Origin: Nectonema munidae
Taxonomy: Eukaryota > Nematomorpha > Nectonematoida > Nectonematidae
Assembly (NCBI GenBank): GCA_030549495.1
Contig: JAUIRK010000008.1
Span: 372,001-436,000, forward strand
DNA: 64,000 nucleotides
Direction: 5' to 3'
The position numbers and the translations under genes are program-made. The notes under the pieces are model-generated. The model ran no database searches and had not been told where the DNA came from. It saw only the letters and a program-made list of their open reading frames with translations. This document shows, piece after piece, positions 23,240-36,049 of the stretch. Every line of letters begins with the position of its first letter. Position 1 is the stretch's first letter.

Positions 23240-24120
23240 AGGTAAAAAAAACATTTACTAAAAAATATTAATGTAAAGTTAACATAATCTTATTAAATAA
23301 ATTTTTATTATCTTGTTTAACTTTTATTAACGATATTTTTTTAATAACTTTATTTTTCGATAATGAAAATTGAAGTGAAGATCATTGTATGATGTCGATT
23401 GTATTCAAAGGGAGATTCGGATGTTTCACTTTTTTACAGCTTTGCTGTGCGATAACTTTATCAAAGATTTTGACTGTAAAAAAGAAGTTCCTCTTTTACA
23501 AATGAAAAATATTTAATTCTATAGCTTATCATCTAGGATTACAGTTAACATTTAGCTAAGATGTGTAGGAAATCTGAAAATTTAGAATAGGTCAGATTTA
23601 TCAAAAATGGTACAGATGCCAATATGTGAGAATTTAGTCACTATCAAGATATTTTTAATTTAAATTGAATTTGTCCATCTTTTTCCTTTTGTGTCCTAGA
23701 AGTAATTTTTTAGATGAAGAACGTTGAGAACTTTTTGTAATTGAACAATCAACATCACGAATGATACATCAGAAAAAAACCTTTGAAATGAGATTGATTG
23801 ACAAATATTCAGGCCTGAGAGGAAAAAAGGAATTTTATCCTTATAAAAAAATTTTCGAACACACATTGAAAAATATAAATTTCTAATGAAAAAAGAGCTA
23901 CCAAGAAATGATCATCATAGAATGAATATCAAAATTACATACTGTAAATTATAATATGACGTAGAGACTACGAGCCAATAACGAATTTGTAGCCAAAAAG
24001 ATGGAGATCCTATCGAGTTACATAAGTTACTGTAGAATGAAATATTTTGAGTGAATTAAACACCTAAAGTTGGTTTATTAAATAAATTAAGAAAATAATT
24101 ACCAGAGAAAACTGCAAGTA
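23240..24120. other. Intergenic stretch without recognised gene
   Basis: AT-rich. No ORF, inverted end or tandem array was seen until the repeat array begins near 24128. Confidence 0.4.
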
Positions 24121-24127
24121 GAAGTTA

Positions 24128-25360
24128 TTTTTATGTTTATATATTTGACATTGATTTACAGGTTTAATCGATCTTTTGACAGGTTTTATTGATTTCATAA
24201 AAAATGAACATCTCCATTAAATTCTGCATACTTGAAATGTATAAAAAAAAACTTTAAAAGAATTAAAATTTTAATTTTGAGAGGGGCTGTCATATTTAAA
24301 TTATTTTGTCAGGTTTGACTAATATTTATAAAAAAAAGGAATATAACCAGTAAACACAGCCTACTTGAAAATGGGTATATGTGTGTAAAATGCCATGCAC
24401 TGTAAACTTCATAACCTCTCTATATTTTCTAATAAACGTAATTCTCTAATTCAAAAAACCGTGCCTGATCCTTTCGTTTTGGGATAAATCAATTTTTTGA
24501 CAGTTTTGATTGATTTTTATTTAAAAAAATGAATATCACCACTAAATTACGCATGCTTAAAAATGGGTATACATTTGTAAAAAACTTTATATTATTACTT
24601 AGATAAAAAGTTTCTTTTTAAGATGAGCTGTCATATATAAACAATGCTTTGATAACTTTAATTGATTTTTATAAAAAAAAAAACGAATATCACCGCTGAA
24701 TTCAGCATGCTTGAAAATGGGTGTATATGTGTAAAAAACATTATATAATTATTTAGATAAAAAGTTTCTTTTTTGAGATGAGCTGTCATATGTAAATCAC
24801 TTTTTTGACAGGTTTGAATAATTTCCATAAAAAATGAATATCACCACTGAATTCAGCATATTTAAAAATGGGTATACATTTGTAAAAAACTTTATATACT
24901 TATCTAGATAAAAAGTTCCTTTTTGAGATGAGCTGTCACTTTTAGATCAATTTTTTGACAGGTTTGATTCATTTTCATAAAAAATTAATATCACCACTGA
25001 ATTCAGCATATTTGAAAATGGGTATAATTGTGCAAAAAACTTTATATACTAATTTAGATAAAAAGTTCCTTTTTGAGATGAGCTGTCACATTTAGATCAA
25101 TTTTTTGACAGGTTTGATTGATTTTCATAAAAAATGAATATCACCATTGAATTCAGCATATTTGAAAATGGGTATACATATGTAAAAAACTTTATATAAT
25201 TATTTAAATAAAAAGTTGAGATGAGCTGTCAAATAATCAATTTTTTGACAGGTTTGATTGATTTTGATAAAAAATGGACATCACCACTGAATTCAGCATA
25301 GTTGAAATATATATGTTACATCAAAAATATTTATAAAAATTTATTAATATCTGAGAAAAA
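24128..25360. repeat. Tandem array of about 150-bp units
   Basis: About eight diverged units. The marker gagctgtca recurs near 24628, 24779, 24929, 25079 and 25221, and earlier, more diverged, near 24285. Each unit holds 'ttttttgacaggtttga', 'aaaaatgaatatcacc', 'gaattcagcat' and 'aaaatgggtata'. The unit is clearly related to 12700-12830 inside the piggyBac-type MITE. No coding capacity. Confidence 0.85.
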
Positions 25361-25362
25361 TA

Positions 25363-25394
25363 GGGGGGGGGGCACTTTACACCCCCCCCCCCCC
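25363..25394. repeat. G-run/C-run hairpin at array end
   Basis: Ten G, then cactttaca, then thirteen C: a short perfect-stem hairpin that closes the tandem array. Similar G/C runs mark the ends of the piggyBac-type MITE at 12179-13598. Confidence 0.7.
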
Positions 25395-25399
25395 AGCAC

Positions 25400-28220
25400 T
25401 TGAGCGGACAAATTTTGCCCAGCACTAAGTTAATGAGAGTTGAGCTGTGCCAGATCGAGAAAACTCAAGATGCATCTACTATACTGTTGTACCTGAAACA
25501 CAATATATCAAGAACATGCCATGAAAATCAAAAAGAGGAAATTTTGAAATCAGAATCAATTTATTTGTTTTCAAAATATAAATAAATGTTGAAACACTTC
25601 AATCTTTATTATACAGTAAAGTATCATCCAATATTGAAACTATTTTCAAATGGCCAAAAATTTCCAATCAATGCGAAAAACCATCTTTATTGAGGGAGTT
25701 AACAGCTGGAGCGAAATTTGATTTCATAAGACTAATATTGCATTTATTTCTTTGGACCTCAAGAAAAATAATCATAGCATTATCATAAGAAAGATTTATC
25801 AATTTTATATAAATAATAATGTTCAGATGATATGATATGATATGTCATATTTGATTTTTGGGGAATACGTAATGTAAAATTATTGAAATTTCAACTCCCC
25901 CTATATTATATATTAAGCCCTGTAATGCACGTATAACAATTTCATTACCACCCCCTGTTCTTTACCACTTCAAAAAACTGTTGTATTTGAAATTACCTTC
26001 GGTCGCCCTTCCTTCCTCCCTCAATCTCCCATTTTATGGCTAGTAGGGAAGCGTAGATCGGTCCATAAATACCACATGATTCACAAACTTTTTTGAAAAC
26101 CCTTGAAATACGTTTATGTAATAATCGGTTGCCATTCTTAATTGAGATGTTTTATTTATACTAGGCTCTTGCCAAATATTTAAGAAAAGATTTTATCTTT
26201 TTAACTATCTCCACAAAGTCCTGGATTCATGCTCTACCAATCGCAAACTCTTTAGATGTTGAGTTTTGAAAATTGGAGGAACACACCGTTTGTTTGAAGT
26301 CACTGTGCCTAAAACTGATAAGTTGCGCTCCTTACCCCATACGCATAACTCGTGAAAAAGTCATTACTTATTATTCAAGTACCTTTGGGCACCTTGGATA
26401 AATTCACAAGTCTTTTTTGAAAATTTAACGGTCATGCGAGGGTTAAAGAAATAGACCCACCAATTCAATTTTCAATCCTACATTTCCAATATAATTGATC
26501 TTCCTCTTTGACCACCCTACTCACATGTACCGTTTCGTAATTCAATTTAACAACAGCTCTCTGTCCATATGACGAATATATGAATATTCCATATATTCTC
26601 AGTTAACTAAAGTGTAAATTGAGATAGGAGTTACCTAATCTATTGTAAATAACGATTAGGAATTTTAGGTTTTAATCCCTCGTTTAATTAATTTAGCAAT
26701 AGGGTAATTTTAATTTACTAAAAGTTTTATTTATTTAACTTTGACTTCAGCCAAAAATGAAGATATTAAACAAATTTGTTGAGAGCCTTTAAGCCTAGGA
26801 CGTGAATAATAAACGGAAAATTATTGATATCTTCGAGTAGAAAGGAGTAAAAATTGAAAGGAAAATTATATTGAATGAGTTTTGTCAAACGTAAAAGTAT
26901 AACAAGATACTATAGAAATGAAGTCAACAATCAAAGATCGTGAAGACATTCAATGGCAACTTGAACTGTTCGATACTATAATTAGTTTTACTAACTTCTT
27001 TCTAAGTCCTAAGATTAGTAAAGTAGTACTACTGTATCAAGTTGATGAGATCATCGAAAAGGCCAACATAGATTCAATATAAAACCAAACCCGAAGATTA
27101 AAACATTTGTGTATCGATGCCAAGCATCTACCCTACATCACTCAAGTCCCAAATAACCCTGACCAAACTAGGATCAATTTTTCACCATCAGTCACAACTA
27201 CATTTGCATCATAAAGTTTATTCTATAATACACAAAACATATATACAAGCTTAAAATAAAAAATCGCTTCTATTATGATTATCGTAATTTTAAACATGTT
27301 TAAGTTGAGAGAAAAATAAATATAACAGTTAAGGAGTCATTATTTGCCTACTTTTTACTTCGTTATCTAAAGTTGACATAGAAGCGCACCGACGATAGTA
27401 ACAGACAAAGCACCATGTCTCACTTGCTCCTCAAAAGTTCTCTATGCCCTCCCCTACACAATATTAAAACATTAAAAGCATGATAGTTAAAATGTTTATA
27501 TAAAAGCATAATAAAGCGAATGGTACACTTTAAAAATTAAGTCTTAATAAAGTATATTAAAATTATTCTATATGAACAGGCAAAACAGTAGAGAAAATAT
27601 TAAATAAAAACTATTTTAACTAGAAGGTATCAATGATTTCAGGATATAAATTTTCCTTTGAATTTCAGTTACTCAATAGATAGAATAAAAATAATGCCAT
27701 GTTGAGAGTAAATACTGTTAGAATCACAACATAAAGTAAAAAGATACTTCAAAAAACAGAGGCCCATGATAACAATCAAAGCAAATAGAATTATATCACC
27801 AAGAGACTTAAAAATATTAGTTTAAATCTGTTTCCATCTTTTATTATTTAAATATTTGAAAGCATAAATTTAAATAAATTCAAAGTAAGGAAGAAATCTA
27901 TCATAAGTTGTGAAAATAAAATTTGATTACCAAATAAATTATCTTAGTAAAAAGTAAAAGTAATCGCCATTAGTTGAAACATTCTGAAAAATCAGCCATT
28001 TTTTTCAAAAAATTTACTCAATTCTTCATTTTCCGCCATTACAACGTTAATAGATAGGATAAAAATATTTACTCATTTTAGTAGGACCGTAGCGAAATAT
28101 TTTCAAAAATATATAGAATTGATTGTTCTTAATTTTAAAAAAATAATAATTAATATGTGTTTTATTAAAAAAAATATTGACAAAAACCGAAAAAAGTTAT
28201 TAATTAACAATTAAAGGTCA
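25400..28220. other. Gene-poor stretch
   Basis: Short unrecognised ORFs only (for example 25400-25585). There is a short gatat microsatellite near 25835-25850. A patch near 27355-27470 is slightly richer in G and C but has no supported coding frame. Confidence 0.4.
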
Positions 28221-28222
28221 AT

Positions 28223-28305
28223 ATATTCATTTGAATGATAATGTATAAAGTAAAATTTCCGAGCTAGGCACAACTTTTTTGAGCTGAGCATAATTTAGGC
28301 ACACC
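28223..28305 (-). repeat. Dispersed repeat, inverted relative to 19178-19253
   Basis: About 75 aligned bases with few differences, including attcatttgaatgataatg and cataatttaggcacacc, plus a 10-base insertion. Probably one end of an unidentified DNA element. Confidence 0.7.
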
Positions 28306-28512
28306 GATATAATAATAATAATCCATTGTTTCAATATGCATATAATAAGTAAGCAATGTTTATCACAATGTCTCCTTGTAGTATTTTTGAGTAAACACAT
28401 GTTGATGATCACTATATTTTCTCATCTTCTGTCACAGTAATTCTCTTTATCTGTTTTTCTTTTCCACTTTCTCTGCTAAAACTCAATCATTCAAGCTCTC
28501 ATTCAATCTCTC

Positions 28513-28681
28513 CAGTGGCGTAGCTAGGAGAGAAGTATTTTCTCATGTTGCCCCCATGCATCTTATGTGATCAATTTTCGAAAATTTTTCTAATTAAAGG
28601 ATCAAGAAAGTATAAATAATGTTACTCAAGTTTTTTAATTCTGCCCTCCTTCCTAACAACTTTTTTCTGGCTACGCCACTG
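28513..28681. mobile_element. hAT-like MITE with CAGTGGCGTAGC ends
   Basis: The left end CAGTGGCGTAGCTAGG mirrors the right end CTGGCTACGCCACTG. It is 169 bp. The 8-base flanks (aatctctc, cttctttc) match only 5 of 8, so the target duplication is weak. A fragment of the same family lies at 6309. Confidence 0.75.
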
Positions 28682-28879
28682 CTTCTTTCTAATTTGTATT
28701 TTGAGTTAAATTTAAAAAAATTATATTTTATCTCATTAGAAACTTGTTTTTAGCGGAATAAAGGTTCAATTAATGATACCAAAGTTCAGCTATTGAAATT
28801 AATGACAGATTATTGGTAAAAATTTTTTTCCATCAATACACCAAACATTATGCAAAAACAAAAATTTGTTTGTTTTTAA

Positions 28880-28985
28880 CCCATTTACTACCAATGTTCC
28901 CAAAGGGAACGCAGACGAATTCCTACTTTAAATGGAATTAAATAGGAATTACTAAAGTCGTCTACTTTGCTTGGTCTTAAATGGG
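28880..28985. mobile_element. 106-bp piggyBac-type MITE
   Basis: TTAA stands on both sides (28876-28879, 28986-28989). The ends CCCATTTACTACCAA and TTGGTCTTAAATGGG are inverted repeats. The interior holds TTCCCAAAGGGAA and GCAGACGA, shared with 33768-33897. Confidence 0.85.
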
Positions 28986-28989
28986 TTAA

Positions 28990-31900
28990 ATGAGAGAAAA
29001 ACAGTTCTAAATCGTTACAATTATATCAATGAATATTGTCAGACTTGCGTTAAAAAATTTTTTTAACAAAGGTTAATTAATCTTTATCAGTACGTTTGTT
29101 ACATTTAGTAACATTTGATAACTTTAATTTTTTCAAGTTAAGAAATTTTTTTTCAATAGCTATTTGGAAATGAATATTTTGAGTACTATTCAGATTAAAA
29201 GCAAAAATATCTATTTGTTTAATATTTGAGCAGAGATATTATTTATAATGTTCGATTGTTAAATTTTGTAAGTAACACTGTACATAATTAATAAAATCAT
29301 TTTTTTAAAGAAAATTGTTAATTATTATAATAAAAATATAATATCGAAACAAAATTTTTCATTTGTTAAATATGTACTTGATCTATTTATGACAGCTGTC
29401 AGAATTTTATTTGTAGACAGAAATAGTCAAAAAACACGATGATTTTTTGTTCTCGTATACTATAATTTTTATGATTTATGTTTGTTTAAATAGTTTTTTA
29501 ATGATTTTGTGTTCTTAGACCTAAATAATTTAATGAAAAGTGATTAAACTACAATTTTTGTATACTATTATTCCTTACAAAATGTAAAAAATACAAGCGT
29601 TACCAAAACACCCTATTAGGGTTAGCTACTTCAACGTTGGCTTTGCTCCTTATAAAAACTTGAAAATATCAAATAAACTATCTCATTTTTATGCCTCCTA
29701 TTATTTTGAAATTATTCTGAGAACAGACAGTTTCATTTTAAAATAGTGAAAATTGCTTTATTTGTTTATTTTGTCTCCTTTCTCCCTTATGTTAATTATG
29801 TAGCAAAATTTTCAATTTTGAGTAAAAGGTCGTTTTCTACCAGGCACTGATGTAACGCTTATGTCAAACTATGAACAAATTGGTATCGATGAGGAATCGA
29901 ATCCAGAGGCTTCCATGCTGACTCCAACATCTCAACCAACCTGCCATGCCACCCATAGAGTATGCTGTAGGGGATACGTCAAATTAGTTTTCAAAAAACT
30001 TAAGTTATGCTGTAAAAAATTTTTAGTTTTTGTTGAAGTTCTATAACTTTTTTGATAGACTTTTTTTCCTTAAAATTTATTATAAAAGGCAAATCATTGC
30101 AAAATGTTAAAAGTTATTTTACATTTTGTAGATTTTTGTAGCTTGCACCAATTTAGCTTTTAAACTATTTTTGAATGATGCTGTTAAAAATGAAATAATG
30201 CAATCTTAATTTATTGCTAGATTTTTGTTTGCACAATTTTATCTTTATTTTATACACTTTTTTGAGAGTCTAACTAACTTACACTTATTTTTATACACTA
30301 AAAAGAATAAAAAATTATAATACCATGTTTTCTAACTTTAGTTCCGTTTTACATTTTTTAGGAAGAAGGAACAACTGAAAATTAATGAATGATTTTTTTC
30401 ATTCAATAAAATTTCCAATTTTTTTATTGTTAATTGATATTTTTACCCCTTTTCTACACATAATTTGGAAATGGTGCGCATCTATTTGAAGTGAGAAAGA
30501 AGGACCTATATATAAGTCCTCATTCATTGTTGACTTTAAGCTTAATAGGGCGGGGTTAAAATTTACATTAAGCTTAATTAAGAATGAAATAGAATAGACA
30601 AGAGAGGAGAAGGAATTCAAAAAAATTTGTTATCTTTTTTGGAAGACGCTTCAAAGTCCGCCCTCCAATAATTTCAAGGATGTGCGCCCCTGAATCATAT
30701 TTTTTTCATATAAACATCGCAGGGTGTCTAGTAGAGTCTTTTCCTTCAGACTACATTCACTCATATAAAACTTAACCTTCAGTTATTTGTTTTCAGTTGT
30801 TTTCTCTATGAATCAAATGTCCTTTCATCAATTCCTGTAATGTGCCTGATAGACTACTTTATTTTCAAATAAAAAAACCTATTCGGTCCCAACAATTTTG
30901 GATTTTTTTAAGCTAGTGTATATGCGATATACAAATTTAATTAAAATATTTTCGCTGAAAGTATAATAATTTCACCAATTTTGTGAAAAAATATAAAGTA
31001 GTCTTATAAATTTAAGTATGCGCTGAATACAATCTATTTTAAAGGATTGCTTGAATATTTGGTCTTCCGTCGTATTTCCTGACCAGTAATTTTAAAAATT
31101 GCAAAAAAAATTTTGCCTCCAATAATTTTCAGGATGTGGGCCTCTGAATACAATATATATAAATATTTATAAGAGATACCTTTAAAGAGAAAAAATATAT
31201 ATATAATAGAAAAAATGCAAGTTGGCTGATTCATTTGTAATATATAATTGTATATAAAACTAAAAAAAGAATCCTAATTTATTAAAAAAGAATTTTCAAA
31301 TATTTTCGAACACGACTGTGTCCTTTTTCAAGAGAATAGGAGTAAAACTAAATGAAGAAGTCGAAGTAAGAATGAAGTCTATTGTGAGCTGGTCAGAAGA
31401 GAACTTGTAATCGGCTAAATCGATTGGAAGTTTTGCTGGGATTAGAGGTGATCGAAGGGGATTTAATGGAGGTAACGAGTATAAGTCTTCAAAACTAACC
31501 AGAAGGATCATTGATAAAGGTTGGTACTAATCTGATTACGAAAATTTTTCACTGGAGAGAAATGAAAGGTGCAAAGTGTGTGTATATAATGAACACTAAA
31601 GTAATAATATAGCATATAAATTTATGTGTATGTTAGTGTATTGTATATATTGAAGTGTGTTTATATGCGTGTGAATAATTTCGCAAATCAATTGTAAAAT
31701 AAAAAGTAGTTATAAAAAAAATATAAAAAAACTTTAATAAATTTTGTTTTGCAAACTAAAATTTTAAAATTTACCATGAATTTTATTTTCATCCTCCACA
31801 ATTAAAATGGTAGTTTTTTAATATATTAACATAATTACCCAAATCTTATTAATATTTTCCTAATGTATATTATATAAAAGAATTAATATATAGACATTAA

Positions 31901-33055
31901 TAAACTGAAAGAATTTTTCTTTCACAAAAAATAGTAGATGAATAGAGTGGAATTATAGAATTATACATTTTACAATAAGAATTACGATATATATGTTATA
32001 GATTAATAATTTTAACTATAAGTTTGTAACATATCAAGTTGATCACAGTAAATCATGTACATATTAATACGTAGAAGTAATGAAAAAATTATTAAAGTTA
32101 AAATGGAATTTTCTTGCATTTTTCTATGCCAACTTCTGTGTGATAATTTTTGCATTGGTAAGAAATTCACTTTAGTGTATAGTAAAATAATCTCCATTTT
32201 TCAAAGTTTATCGAAGCATAAAGTAAGGAAAGTCAATGGGGGTAAAATGGGTCAATGGTTGAAAGATTTTGTCAACTTTCCTGTCAAGATTCAAAATATT
32301 TTACCATTTATATGTTTAAAGTTATATATCCTCTATATTTCACTTCCATCTAAGGATAACTCAAAACTTGTAGATAAGAGACACATCTATTTTCAATGGT
32401 AAACAATATCTGATCCTTATTAGTTATTACCTCCAAAAATATACTCATTCAAGATCTGATAGTATAGTGAGGGGCGTATACAAAAAATTTTTAAGAAGGG
32501 CATTTAAAAATGTAATTTGTTTTCTTTTACATCAACTGATGAATACCATTTCTTTCTGTGTTTGAAACATTGATGTGAATACCTATAATCTATTTTAATT
32601 TTCTTTTTTATCTACACAATTCACTTTTATAAAAATATAAACATTTTTTTGAGTTTAATTCAAAACTTTTTTCACTGCAGGTAATTTTACTTGATGATAA
32701 TATGCAAATCATTATTCGATTTTAACTGCCATGATTAATTCCAGCAAGCTGAGGTGAGTCGGATAACCAAAGATGACAATTAAACAAATTGAAACTAATT
32801 TTGATTTTCCGTCTCCAGTACATCCTCTCTTTTTCATCACCAAGTTTAAGTTCTAAATTTTTAATGTCTTTTTAAATATTCCCCAGCCTAGTTAGTTTTA
32901 TTTCTACCTATTGATAATATGCAAAGACGGATCGAAATATAAGGAACATTTAGTCTTTAGGGACAGAGGGACACAATTAACAAAATGGTGGCAATCTTAG
33001 CAAATATTTAAATGATAATTTATTGTGCTTTCAATTTAATGTAAAATGTAAAGGT
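28990..33055. other. Gene-poor stretch with scattered repeat ends
   Basis: Two direct copies of a hAT-type end (reverse complement CAGGGGCGCACATCC... and CAGAGGCCCACATCC...) lie at 30659-30692 and 31114-31146. A patch at 31300-31520 is richer in G and C than its surroundings, but neither strand gives a protein I recognise. The ORFs at 32055-32402 and 30399-30620 have no supporting features. Confidence 0.4.
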
Positions 33056-33059
33056 ATCT

Positions 33060-33190
33060 TGGAGTGTTTTCATCGATAAATGTGTCGAACTATGAGCAAA
33101 AAAGGCTTTGTGTTGGGTGGAACTAGAAACCTTTTGTTATCAAGGCGTAGTATCTAACTAACTGTACTCACGCTCCCTGTAAGTCTGGAA
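33060..33190 (-). mobile_element. tRNA-derived SINE copy
   Basis: Read on the minus strand it starts GGGAGCGTGAGTACAGTTAG and reaches a degenerate box B (CTAGTTCCACCC). It is the same family as 37610-37712, with which it shares the head and the short 'gagcaa' region after it. Confidence 0.5.
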
Positions 33191-33763
33191 AAATATTTCT
33201 AAGTTCTACTGTATTGATTTTGTTCAAATAAATTATCTCAAAATTTTTTTCTAATTGAAAAAAATTGTTTCTCGAATACACCGTTTTTTCACAAGAAATT
33301 CACTTATAACAAAGGAATACTTATGATGTTATAAAATTTAAAAACACTACAATATAGGATATTCGTGATACAACGTAACGTATTATTTTCTCAATTGCTG
33401 AAAGAAACAAAGTCTTATAGTATTCTAGATCATATATCTTTAAAATTACAAAGTCTTTAACATGGCTTACTTCTTTCGTACTAAAATACTTTACTTAACC
33501 CCATTTAGATGGGCTCGCACACAGTGGCGGTTTTAAGGGGGACTCTAATTCATCTTTAAGAGAACTTCTTTTTTCTCTTTCCAACTTCATAATTTTACTA
33601 CCATATAACGGATTTTCATAATGCACACTAAAAATTTGTGCATCTCTTTCAATATTTTATTAGGTGTATACTTTTACTCAGATGCAAACAATCTTATAGA
33701 TAGATGTGATTTTAAATATAGCAGAAACAAAGATGTTTTCAAAGTACATTCTTATCGTATATC
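33191..33763. other. Stretch with a single MITE-like end
   Basis: CAGTGGCGGTTTTAAGGGGG near 33524 looks like a hAT-type terminal sequence, but its partner end was not found. Nothing else is recognised. Confidence 0.35.
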
Positions 33764-33767
33764 TTAA

Positions 33768-33897
33768 CCCATTAAGTACCATAGAAAGCAGACGATATTT
33801 AAAAAAACGCAGACGATTTATATTCAAAATCATTGAAAAAAGCAGACGAAAATGAAATTACTTATGTTCCCAAATGGGAACATTGGGACTTAATGGG
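33768..33897. mobile_element. 130-bp piggyBac-type MITE
   Basis: TTAA stands on both sides (33764-33767, 33898-33901). The ends CCCATTAAGTACCA and TGGGACTTAATGGG are inverted. The interior has three GCAGACGA motifs and TTCCCAAATGGGAA. Same family as 28880-28985. Confidence 0.85.
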
Positions 33898-33952
33898 TTA
33901 ATAAAAAGGATTTTTAACTCAATGTTTTCCCTAGAAAAATTTTAAATCGTGG

Positions 33953-33970
33953 GGAGGGGGGGGGGGTGGA
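33953..33970 (+). repeat. G-rich run
   Basis: Near-continuous G with single interruptions; could form a G-quadruplex. No attached element was resolved. Confidence 0.5.
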
Positions 33971-34181
33971 GGGATTAACAATTTTTCTCTATTTATCTTG
34001 AAAACATTTTATATTATCAAGTAATTAAATATTCAATTAATGAGTATTAAATTTTTTGTACATAATCAGAATTTCGTGTAACCCACATTTTCTGTGCACT
34101 AAATTTTACGATTTTTGAATTTAAATTCGCCATTTCCCGCATTGAAATTTCACAAAAGCTAGAGACAGGTACACAACTTAC

Positions 34182-34430
34182 TCTTCCGTGGATAATGACG
34201 AATTTTTGTAGTGTCCCAAAAAAGTTATTTACTGAGTGGAGGGTAAAAAGAAGGGATGATGCAGATGATAATAATATGCAGACGCGCTTTGTTGGTTGAA
34301 AAGTTGGAAAACAGGAAGTTTGATGCGTAGTGGGAAGTGTAGCCATGATTTTCAAAGCATCGCGTCTATAACTTATTGCGTGGTGGTATCGCTTAGATTT
34401 AAGACACCCTACCGTGTTCACTGATTTCAC
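34182..34430 (-). other. Possible first exon on the minus strand
   Basis: The patch is less AT-rich than its surroundings. On the minus strand an open frame runs from 34430, with internal ATGs, to a consensus-like donor (AGA|GTAAGT) just below 34182. The encoded residues (MATLPTTHQTSC...) match nothing I know, so it could be a 5' UTR exon or chance. No downstream exon was found. Confidence 0.2.
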
Positions 34431-36045
34431 CCTGGAGTGCAGAATGACATTTTCTAAGATCGCCTCTGGGTTTACTCTCTATTCTTAGCTGTGTTGGATA
34501 CGCCCTCAGCATTTCCTAATTCACTGCTAAACCTTCGATGATTCTATTTCTGGATAATGCCTTGATTATATTATCACACTATCGAATTGTGGTTTCCAAA
34601 CTGTAATGCGCACCCTGTAGTTGGCGTAATAACGCAAAACTATTAGTAATAGTAATATACTCTACAGGATGTAGGTAATCTGAAAAAGTGACGTAAAGGG
34701 AAAAAAACAAGTCTTTTTTTTAAGTATTAAAAATAAAAAAATATTGAAGCTAATTTTTACTTTAATATATTAATAACTCCGTTGTAAAATTGTTAATCGA
34801 AATATTAACTTAGTTAGACCTTTAATTTTTTATAAATTTGAGTTACCTATCAAAAAGAATGGAAAATGTGTTTTTCATTTAAAAATTATTAAAACTCTTT
34901 ATATTATGTTGAAAAACTGAATCAAGCAACTATTGGATAAAGCTATTGAATAAAGATTTTTAATGTTTCTATCTTTCTTTTTTGATTTCTGTTCTGAAAT
35001 GATAATTCTCTTGAAAAAAAGGCTCTTTTAGCTCTCAGGATATCTTTTTCCATAAAAAAATAAAGTTTTAACGCAAAGATTTCGTGTGTTGAATTTGATG
35101 AACAAATTTAGCAAAACATTCTCACCTAAAAAGCAGTATCTTTGATCAAGTCTTTAAAGTTGGTTTACAGCCTAACCAAATTTTGTGCTTAATGATTGAC
35201 GGTCTTAACACCCTTATCTGTAAATTTTATTGTCAAGATTTTCTATCCAGATAAGACGAAAGTCTGCGTGGGAAGCAAAAGCTGAGTAAATCATTTTTTA
35301 ATACCTGTCAACATCAACTGAAGGACCACGTCAAGAAAGATATGCAAGTCTTTGAGTTTAAAGATTTAATTGTTGACAGCAGAGGCGTAAGTTAGCCGTC
35401 TTATTTTTATCCTTGGACTTTATCTAGTGCTTAGGCCATAGGCATCAATTTGCTTCATCCTCATTTTTTGTTTTCGCCTATAGGCAGGAAAATTATAATT
35501 CAGTCAAATGAAATTCATGTCTATTTAACTATAATTTGGTTTCCAACGTATTCGATCTTAAATATTTTTTCAATAAAGTAGAATTATTTATTTTTATTTT
35601 GTTTGTACAAGATTATATTTCCATTTTGCTTTTTACCTCATTGTTACATGATACCTAATGTTTCCTTGAAAAGGGCACACTGACTGATAAAGGTATATGT
35701 TTATCTAACTTTAAAAATAATACCTAAATGTGATTCATTTAAATGATATATCTTTATGAGCATGATTTTAAACACACAAAAAATATTCAGAAAAATGCAT
35801 ACGAAGATTATATTATAAATAAATTAAATTTTTCGTAGCATTTGGGTGAATACTTACTGTCGTAAGAGTATCTATTAACTGAATTTATGTTACAAAATTT
35901 ATGTTTTATATTTAAAAAGTGGACACATACATAAGCAGTCATTTATATAATATTTACACTATAAGCACCACTACAAATAAAAAAATTATCAGAAAGAAAG
36001 ATATCCGACATAAGGAAGTCAATTTGCTTATAAATTCGAAAATGC
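34431..36045. other. Intergenic stretch without recognised gene
   Basis: No protein, RNA gene or repeat family is recognised. Confidence 0.4.
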
Positions 36046-36049
36046 TCTA

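Noticed and set aside
31296-31511. 71-codon minus-strand ORF in a slightly GC-richer patch
   Set aside because: Repetitive Ser/Leu/Pro composition, no recognised domain, no clear splice sites.
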